A stretch of DNA of 64,000 nucleotides from Lineus longissimus (Eukaryota; Nemertea; Pilidiophora; Heteronemertea; Lineidae). The translations under genes were made by a program, and so were the position numbers. This document shows positions 59,901 through 64,000 of the stretch, one piece after another; position 1 is the first letter of the stretch, and each line of letters begins with the position of its first letter. Where the stretch lies: assembly GCF_910592395.1 (NCBI RefSeq), contig NC_088312.1:13950001-14014000 (forward strand), read 5' to 3'. A model generated the notes under the pieces. It searched no databases, was not told the origin of the DNA, and saw nothing but the letters and a program-made list of their open reading frames with translations.

Positions 59901-60653
59901 ACCCAACACTAAAACCAAAACCAACTTTGAAATCACCCATTGTAACTAAGATGATGACGTCAAGGTAAATAACCGTAGAAATTGCCTGATTCCTTGTGCA
60001 ACTAAATGTAGGTAGGAAAGCTGATTTACCAATGTCGTGCAAAGGAATTATGGCATGATTTGATGTCAGCGCAGACCGTAGTCATACTCCGTACTTCGTC
60101 AAACCTGCCCTTCGTCTGTCCTTTGTGTGTACGGACTTACCAAAGACTGGTCCATTCCAGAATTTCTTAGGTAAACTGCTCCGTACTCTCTTAAGGCATC
60201 TGCAAACTTCCTCGCGACATCAATAACTTGGTCTCCTGAATGTACTCCATTGATGGCTGGGTTCCCGAGTCCACAACAGCCGAAATCAACGACAGGGATG
60301 TTGAAAAATGATATTCCGTCAGAGACAAAGGCACAACGTCTGCCTGAATGGTGTTGTTGCAGTTGAGCTTATTTTTTCTCAACAGCTGTTCCTCGACTTG
60401 TTCCCATATATGGTACATAAATTAACATCTCATACAATTGGTGCGTAATTATACCATGAATTTCAAGAACATACCCACCTATCACAGATGCATAGCCTGC
60501 ATGACATAGATTAGATTTGTTTAACATGTGGTCTCAGCATTGTGATAAAGTAGAAAAATCTTACCAGTAATGTGGCTTGCACAAGCTCCGTTTAGTGAAT
60601 TTGCTAAAGCTCGTGAGAGTGTCGCCCACTCAAGAGCAGCCAGCAATTTGTTC
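44967..60653 (-). CDS. 2-oxoglutarate/Fe(II) dioxygenase (isopenicillin-N-synthase-like), five exons, both ends incomplete
   Basis: Five exons join in phase on the minus strand: 60565-60653, 60141-60343, 48021-48139, 45,615-45668 and 44967-45092. All have AG acceptors and GT donors. Encoded landmarks of the DIOX_N region are ISFFNIPVVDFGC, DVARKFADALREYGAVYLRN, SYDFFKLPVEKKELYRQ, GDLKEVYHYTL and FFKACTDLSLRVMQILGIAL, in the order usual for plant and animal IPNS-like enzymes. The first exon lacks a start codon, and the catalytic HxD...H exons beyond 44,967 were not found. The enzyme would oxidise a small molecule; the substrate is unknown. The intron 60140-48140 is about 12 kb and filled with nested transposons. 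The next intron holds a transposon carrying a copy of part of the 48-kb exon. Confidence 0.7.
45941..46105. repeat. Tandem duplication with palindromic CRE-like sites
   Basis: The perfect palindrome TGATGACGTCATCA occurs at 45944-45957 and 46048-46061. It is followed each time by AACAAAGTGACAGACCAGTG and more shared sequence. TGACGTCA is the CREB/ATF consensus. Inside a dioxygenase intron. Confidence 0.85.
46929..47854. mobile_element. Long-terminal-inverted-repeat (foldback-like) element
   Basis: The left arm begins GGGCGGTTATTTCCGCATAA and the right arm ends with its inverse. The arms match over about 300 bp and contain internal repeats of AATAGACGTTTGGTGGCGCT. No transposase ORF lies inside. 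The right arm is interrupted by a 116-bp piece copied from the adjacent dioxygenase exon (see separate entry). A target duplication was not evident. Confidence 0.85.
47697..47812 (-). pseudogene. Captured dioxygenase exon/intron fragment inside the foldback element
   Basis: This 116-bp segment matches 47972-48087 with a single visible mismatch (TCTCGTAATTT versus TCTCGTATTTT). It covers the 3' part of the dioxygenase exon (48021-48087), its GTGAGT donor and ~49 bp of intron, in the same orientation. In the left arm of the element the corresponding place holds ordinary arm sequence, so the fragment replaces or interrupts the right arm. Confidence 0.85.
48140..49189. other. Dioxygenase intron, SINE-like piece and repeat-family end
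   Basis: About 48,400-48,545 carries a sequence with TGTGTCCTTGAGCTAGACAC and CACCCAAAATTGCT, a tail found in many tRNA-derived SINEs; its B box is degenerate. Near 48,997 GGCTTACTTGACTTTGCGCA resembles the end of the MULE-like element at 31 kb. No gene of its own. Confidence 0.45.
49190..51380 (-). mobile_element. CR1-like non-LTR retrotransposon, 5'-truncated, frameshifted
   Basis: The minus strand encodes the reverse transcriptase of a CR1/L2-type LINE. Visible are IDPIPTWLLK, KPSLDPKVSSNYRPVSNLPF, SAYRAKHSTETALLKVHND, ALDLSAAFDTLDHPILLKRL, FADD (in a shifted frame near 50,200) and the C-terminal VSRLDYANSLLYNISEANV and HWLPLKARLEYKVN. Frame breaks at about 50,300, 50,130 and 50,830. The 3' end lies near 49,190 with ATT/T-rich sequence and AGCGCTTTACAAT. 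The 5' end is lost near 51,380; no endonuclease domain is present. Lies in the 12-kb dioxygenase intron. Confidence 0.85.
51381..52548. other. Dioxygenase intron between two transposons, with tRNA-like fragment
   Basis: No gene. A tRNA-derived fragment at 52276-52350 is listed separately. The sequence GTCCAGTAAGCC near 51,990 resembles the right end of the MULE-like family but no target duplication with the 48,997 end is evident. Confidence 0.4.
52276..52350 (-). repeat. tRNA-derived (SINE-like or tRNA pseudogene) fragment
   Basis: The minus strand has A box TAGCCAAATGGTT and B box GGTTCGATTCC at tRNA spacing, and a loop CTGTCAC that would give a GTC anticodon. Several stem positions do not pair, so a functional tRNA is unlikely. 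Confidence 0.55.
53390..56140 (+). pseudogene. DDE_Tnp_4 transposase split by a LINE, plus one in-frame TGA
   Basis: The 5' piece (to about 53,490) has YYRPVAYTYGVATSTASDYL, a helix-turn-helix-like motif after a TTTCAG acceptor-like site. The 3' piece resumes near 55,570 with VHVPQPEEYKDL, the first Asp in VILYIDGLIVRIQRP, the second in SGLSGATHDKTTIEW, GLPDDVVVLGDPAYRN and the third acidic residue near RQIVERSIGATELKWR, ending at 56140. A TGA follows AHAGDAYYC near 55,712. Between the pieces lies a minus-strand CR1-like element. Without the LINE and the TGA the frame would be continuous from 55,570 on. The N-terminus upstream of 53,390 was not identified. Confidence 0.8.
53490..55565 (-). 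mobile_element. CR1-like LINE inserted in the transposase gene
   Basis: The minus strand encodes LINE protein parts in several frames: SLDPIPTWLLKSCLESLLPA, QSAYRQCHSTETVMLKV, LVLLDLSAAFDTVDQQIL, LYADDNQLLGFM (YADD catalytic motif), LNAPKTDMMNI and LLLGLAPGYLNLPLAEA-like C-terminal sequence. The 3' end is on the left, with a short ATGTA-type tail around 53,485-53,515. The 5' end is truncated near 55,560. It is a distinct copy from the one at 49-51 kb, and similar in family. Frame breaks at about 53,850, 54,480, 54,690 and 54,860 make it dead. Confidence 0.85.
56141..57455. other. Harbinger-internal spacer between convergent genes
   Basis: AT-rich sequence downstream of the transposase stop. 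Around 57,080-57,260 several degenerate copies of an AAATTAATGGGCTAATTTAA-like motif with CTCTATATA are seen. No gene. Confidence 0.4.
57465..58051. mobile_element. 587-bp element with 9-bp target duplication (MULE-like)
   Basis: It begins GGTAACCGGAAAAACGCCGA and ends with the near inverse, CGGTGTTTTTCCGCTGACC. GTATTCCTC flanks both ends (57456-57464 and 58052-58060). An extra inverted end (TTTTTCCGGTTACC, to 57964) lies inside, so it may be a nested pair. GACC tetranucleotide repeats extend both ends. It interrupts the last codons of the Myb-like gene. Confidence 0.85.
57960..58844 (-). CDS. Myb/SANT-like Harbinger accessory protein, C-terminus replaced
   Basis: The likely start is the ATG at 58842-58844 (MSGLKPKRFTWTQESRERAL), inside a longer open frame. 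The N-terminal ~90 residues form a Myb/SANT-like DNA-binding domain (KRFTWTQESRERALNLLIEK, SISNFLKKNGTHFRTITGK). An acidic middle and a C-terminal helix (FQSKYLKLVEQHNAIL) follow. Such proteins help PIF/Harbinger transposases enter the nucleus and bind DNA. From about 58,060 the frame reads into the 587-bp element. Left of that element the same frame would end at a TAA at 57445-57447, so only a few native codons were lost. Convergent with the transposase gene. Confidence 0.7.
   Translation of the reverse strand: MSGLKPKRFTWTQESRERALNLLIEKHITYLAMKKQGKTVEFYDIIGRVLGTEGSSISNFLKKNGTHFRTITGKNAISGIATDSKPELKGSTSFYKLYEEFNELYFPAGGAIKPKCIVTPSNMIRLKSKTSDGPAALGRLMFEDDDNGNWGAAGDFDYEQVDFKHSPDHSDDAGVQRANSTWPSISTTCSSKRKASAQQAAPGKMKQQKVDQEFLNTSSTFQSKYLKLVEQHNAILTGIVEELSLFRKGYYVAESSRPRSWGGIRSAEKHRPTYLPTDLLADSDNLTYGIPFAR
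58845..60140. other. Harbinger right end and dioxygenase intron
   Basis: Several C-rich homopolymer tracts lie at about 59,205, 59,262 and 59,458. The Harbinger right terminal region ends at 59938. No additional gene. Confidence 0.5.
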
Positions 60654-61899
60654 CTAAAAGCGCAACACGGTTTTTATTCAGGTACAACAAGCCCAATGAC
60701 TTGAAATCAAACCCGCAGACACTCCATACCATTTAACATTGTTATTCGGTACAACAGTGCAAAGATTAATCGATAAGAAAAAAAATGAGGTTGGATGAAT
60801 AATGGCGGATACAGTTTACTTTAATTTACGTAAATACGATATTACAATATGTCCTGATCAGAATACGGAACATAAACTTTCATCTTTATTGTAAGTCATA
60901 ATCGACGTTGAATAAACTCCAAGCAACAGTGCGCAAAAATAAACATTTCTGACATAACAACGATGGGCGGTGACTGGCCAGACACAGGGTGTGGTCAAGA
61001 CAGCTCTGACGCTTCGTATTCGCGAGCCCGCAGTGTCTTGCAACACAGTATTGAAGATCACACCGTATTGCTGACAACGGCACTTATAGTGATAAGCTGT
61101 AAGAAGGAAACATGATGAAGACAACAATTCTCATGAACTGACATCAAATAATCCATCACGGATTTTTAAAAATAAAATATACCAGTCCATAAACTAGACC
61201 CGACACTGAAGATTTTGCACCAAAACTTGCTGTATAATTCAAGGCACAGAACAAGTCAACACCGTGAAAAGTAGGGGTAGATGTAGACAAACCGAGCCAA
61301 TATGCAAACATGTTGATTTTACATGGTTGTCATGCGGCATACCTCAGAATCACTTGCTATGGGGGATAGTGCATGAGACTGTCTAACAACTACAGAGAGA
61401 AGTATCCCCTTGGCTTACATGGTTTAGGGCAGGTCCCAAAAACTGTGTGGGGGCTTGTCCGGTTCGCTTTATATGATCTTTTTAGAAAAGTGAACCAGTG
61501 AGTTAGATAAAGTGAACCAAGGTGGTTCGCTTTATCTGAAGGACATTTAAGTGAGAGAAATTATATTGTATGGTGTCATATGGGCCATATAATTAAGTGT
61601 TTTATACAGAGAGAAAGACGAATATTTGTGCCAATATTAATTGTACTCTTGTTCTGGATCAGTGCGACAAAGAACATTGATAATTCAGGAACAATTAGCA
61701 GAAGTTTTTTTAGCAAAATGCTTTATTAACATTAACATTACAGAACAAACATGCTAACTCGGCCAATACAACTATGGGGGCCTGATAATCAATATACCGC
61801 CGAAATCTACGGATTATTTTCAATAATAACTAACGAAGTCATTCATTTGACATGTAGATGTATACGGCTAGGCCTAACTCACAGGAACAAAGAACTTTT
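60654..61899. other. Upstream of known dioxygenase exons; no gene supported
   Basis: An exon-like minus-strand segment follows TTCCTTCTTACAG near 61,088 (YHYKCRCQQYG), possibly a 5' exon, but without a start or clear phase match. At 61,460-61,545 GGTTCGCTTTAT and ATAAAGTGAACC form an inverted pair that could be a transposon end. Confidence 0.3.
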
Positions 61900-63736
61900 G
61901 TGTGGTCGATAAGCTACTTGAATCTCTTTGCGTAGCACCCATCGCACGCCCATTGCTTTCTAACCTGGCGACTGCAAGCCGTGCCACAAGTGTCGTGCCA
62001 CCACAAGTGACAAAAGGAATTGAACGGAATAGCCATCCATCCTCAAAAGCGGGTCCGACTCATCTCCGTATTCATATTTGCAGTGGTTGCACACTGAGTC
62101 TTTATCATCCCCACTGTCCTTGAGGGTTTTTTTTGGCTTTTTTGCCGTGCTCTTTTTTCCCTTTTTCCTCCCCTTTCTTTCTTTTGTCTGCCTTTCTCGC
62201 CACAATTTCCATTGTTTCAGGACTTGTAAGTTCGTAAGATGGGGGCTTCTCTCGTGGACGTTTAGCCGTTGGTCTATCCCGATGGGTCAAAGGCAATAGC
62301 ATTGAAGCGCATGTGTCCATTGGATGGACCAGCAGTTGCAGGAGGAACCTGCTGCCCCTCTGGTTCATTTGTCGCCTCAGACGTCCCATCATTTCCACGG
62401 CCGGTGGTCGCAGTTCCTGGAGCGACATCAGAACCCTCAGTCATAACAGCGCCTTGATTGGTATCTGGCCTGCTGTTCAGCAGTTTTAGGCCTCTCCGTA
62501 ATCACACTTGGCCTGTATTTTATCGGAAACAGTCCGGACCTCGAAATCCCCCCTGAGCATTCTCTACCGTTATAGAGCGATCCCACGACGGGTTGAATAC
62601 CACAGAGAAATCTTTCTTCTCAAGCTTTCGTCCAGCAGTACTTCGGGTGAATAGTTTTATTTCGTCTCTCCATGCATTTTTGAAACTTCTGAATACACCT
62701 CTATCCAGTGGTTGCAGCCAGTGGGTATGACTGGGGAGTGTGAAGACATGGACGTTACTTTTCTTCATAAGCTGCAAGAATTCTAGATTGTAGAGGTGTG
62801 AGTAGCGCTGGTCTAACACGATCAAGTGGGGGTTTCCATCGTCAAGATTTTTGTCTTTGATATATTTGACAAAGGCATTCATGTGCTTAGTAAATAAGTC
62901 ACGATTTATCCATCCATTGTCGCTGCATTCCATATCTGTGACCCGTCTTGCGCCATTGCGCCACTGTTTCCCTATCCTCTTTCCTTTATGAATGATCATA
63001 GGAGGGGATGCCTGACCCACAGCGTTAATGGTGACTACGAAAGTAGATGTCTCCCCTTCTCAAGAGCCGTGATGTTATACGTTGGCACACCTGCCTCACC
63101 GTTAACTTGATCAGCCGTATGGATATTCTGGCAGCCCGTCTCGTCCGTGTTCCAGATATGGGAAGGCATGTCCTTAATTCCCAATTTCAGCAGCATTTTC
63201 TCGTACTCTGCAAACCAAGCTATCACATGTAGTCTGTTCATGGCCATGGCTCGTGGCATCGAAAGATTCTCAGCCTTTTTTATCCTGAGTTCTGGATTAC
63301 GGCACAGGAATCCCTCAAGCCAATACCGCCCAGCTTTTTGCCTTGTTTGCGGAAATCCTTCGATTCCGTTAGCTTTGGCATATTCGAACGCCAATTGACG
63401 AACGTCTAGTCGCGTAAGGGGAAACCCCGCAGATGCCAATGACTTCACGTGATTCGCCAGTTCCTGCTCATCTTTTTCAGATAGGACAGGTGGTCTCCCG
63501 GATAGGTGTTCTACAGAGGTTCTTCTACCACCAGGCGTTTCAGTTGATAGGATTCGCCTTCGTAATGTTGCGTACGGTATGTCCCACGCCCGTGACAACG
63601 TACGGAGTTCAACTCTCTCTTTGTCAGGCTTACCACGCTGTTCTCGCCATTCTTTCAGCGCCAGACTCATGCGTTCAGGATCCCAGTTATTTATTGTTTT
63701 ATCTTTATGACTCGCGCCATGCTTCCTCTGAGCCAC
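61900..63736 (-). pseudogene. pogo/Tigger-type (CENP-B-like) transposase with PHD-like C-terminus, frameshifted
   Basis: The first frame (63736-63035; GTG-started, probably preceded by an exon at a TTTTTCAG acceptor) has a psq-type helix-turn-helix (LSRAWDIPYATLRRRIL), a CENP-B-like DNA-binding half, and the first catalytic Asp in HIWNTDETGCQN. The second frame (63020-62520) carries the second Asp in LIVLDQRYSHLYN and the third in HWLQPLDRGVFRSFKN. The shift lies near 63,055. Downstream, a Lys-rich linker precedes a Cys/His cluster (VCNHCKYEYGDES and, in another frame, FCHLWWHDTCG), like a PHD finger. At least three frame changes make it inactive. Terminal repeats not identified. Confidence 0.8.
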
Positions 63737-64000
63737 TGGAGTAGCTATGTCTGAAAAATAAGAAACTTAGGTCAGGAAAACTAGCCGAGGAAAACGTTTT
63801 GCCCCCCCCCCCCGCCCCCCACAAGGGAAATATCTCAGCTATGGGAGTGCACACCTTACCGGTAGGCCCTGTAGATCTAGAAAATAGAAATCCATAAAGA
63901 TTAGGCCTGATAGGCTCGACTACAACAGGACAATTTCACGAAAGTTTATGGTTGTCGGACAACTTGATCGTGAAGAGTTTCCACCTATCATGACGTCTCA
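63737..64000. other. Upstream of the Tigger gene
   Basis: Contains a C10-type tract at about 63,803. No gene seen. Confidence 0.4.

Larger units (their letters stand above)
52549..59938. mobile_element. 7.4-kb Harbinger-type element with nested insertions
   Basis: The left end reads GGGTGATTTCAAAGT and the right end its inverse. ATT flanks both (52546-52548 and 59939-59941). Subterminal repeats of ATTTCAAAGT/ATTTCAAATT with TTTTAGTTT recur between 52,660 and 52,990. Inside are a DDE transposase gene (+, 53.39-56.14 kb) and a Myb-like gene (-, 58.84-57.96 kb), the two-gene convergent layout of PIF/Harbinger/ISL2EU relatives. A CR1-like LINE and a 587-bp element have inserted within it. Fully inside the dioxygenase intron. 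Confidence 0.8.

Overview
The window looks like a piece of a repeat-rich invertebrate animal genome, probably marine. Evidence for this: spliced host genes with GT/AG introns (a Cys-loop receptor subunit, a 2-oxoglutarate/Fe(II) dioxygenase, an unnamed three-exon gene), an intronless DEG/ENaC channel gene, and many eukaryotic transposons (Maverick/Polinton, PIF/Harbinger, pogo/Tigger, CR1-like LINEs, MITEs, tRNA-derived SINE-like pieces, poly-G/C tracts). I cannot name the species from sequence alone.

1-14.9 kb is the greater part of a Maverick/Polinton, an endogenous virus-like element. Its left end lies outside the window. All recognised genes are on the minus strand. In transcription order they are dUTPase, a small ORF, a capsid-like protein, an unknown protein, a DUF4326 protein, protein-primed DNA polymerase B, a possible PC4-like protein, a deoxynucleoside kinase, a zinc-binding protein, a chromodomain integrase, an FtsK/HerA packaging ATPase, three virion-type proteins and the start of a putative major capsid protein. 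The deoxynucleoside kinase and dUTPase together suggest an element that manages its own dNTP supply. Many genes carry frameshifts or stops, three of them at homopolymer runs, so the copy is either decaying or affected by indel errors.

15-22.3 kb holds a 287-bp tandem duplication, a broken Harbinger transposase with a possible convergent accessory gene, and a degraded non-LTR retrotransposon. 22.3-27 kb is mostly non-coding, with an array of palindromic TTCTAGAA-type motifs.

27-38 kb is the host-gene part: a DEG/ENaC channel (+), an 825-bp transposon with 9-bp target duplications, a non-alpha nicotinic-receptor-like subunit (-), and a three-exon gene of unknown function (+). 38-44 kb is repeats and unexplained sequence.

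45-60.7 kb is one host gene on the minus strand, an isopenicillin-N-synthase-like dioxygenase. I could rebuild five exons with matching splice phases. Its ~12-kb intron holds a nested transposon stack: a CR1-like LINE, and a 7.4-kb Harbinger-type element (52,549-59,938, ATT target duplication) that itself contains a second CR1-like LINE inside its transposase gene and a 587-bp element with 9-bp target duplications at the end of its Myb-like gene. The next intron carries a long-terminal-inverted-repeat element that holds a nearly identical 116-bp copy of the neighbouring dioxygenase exon and intron. 61.9-63.7 kb is a broken pogo/Tigger transposase gene.
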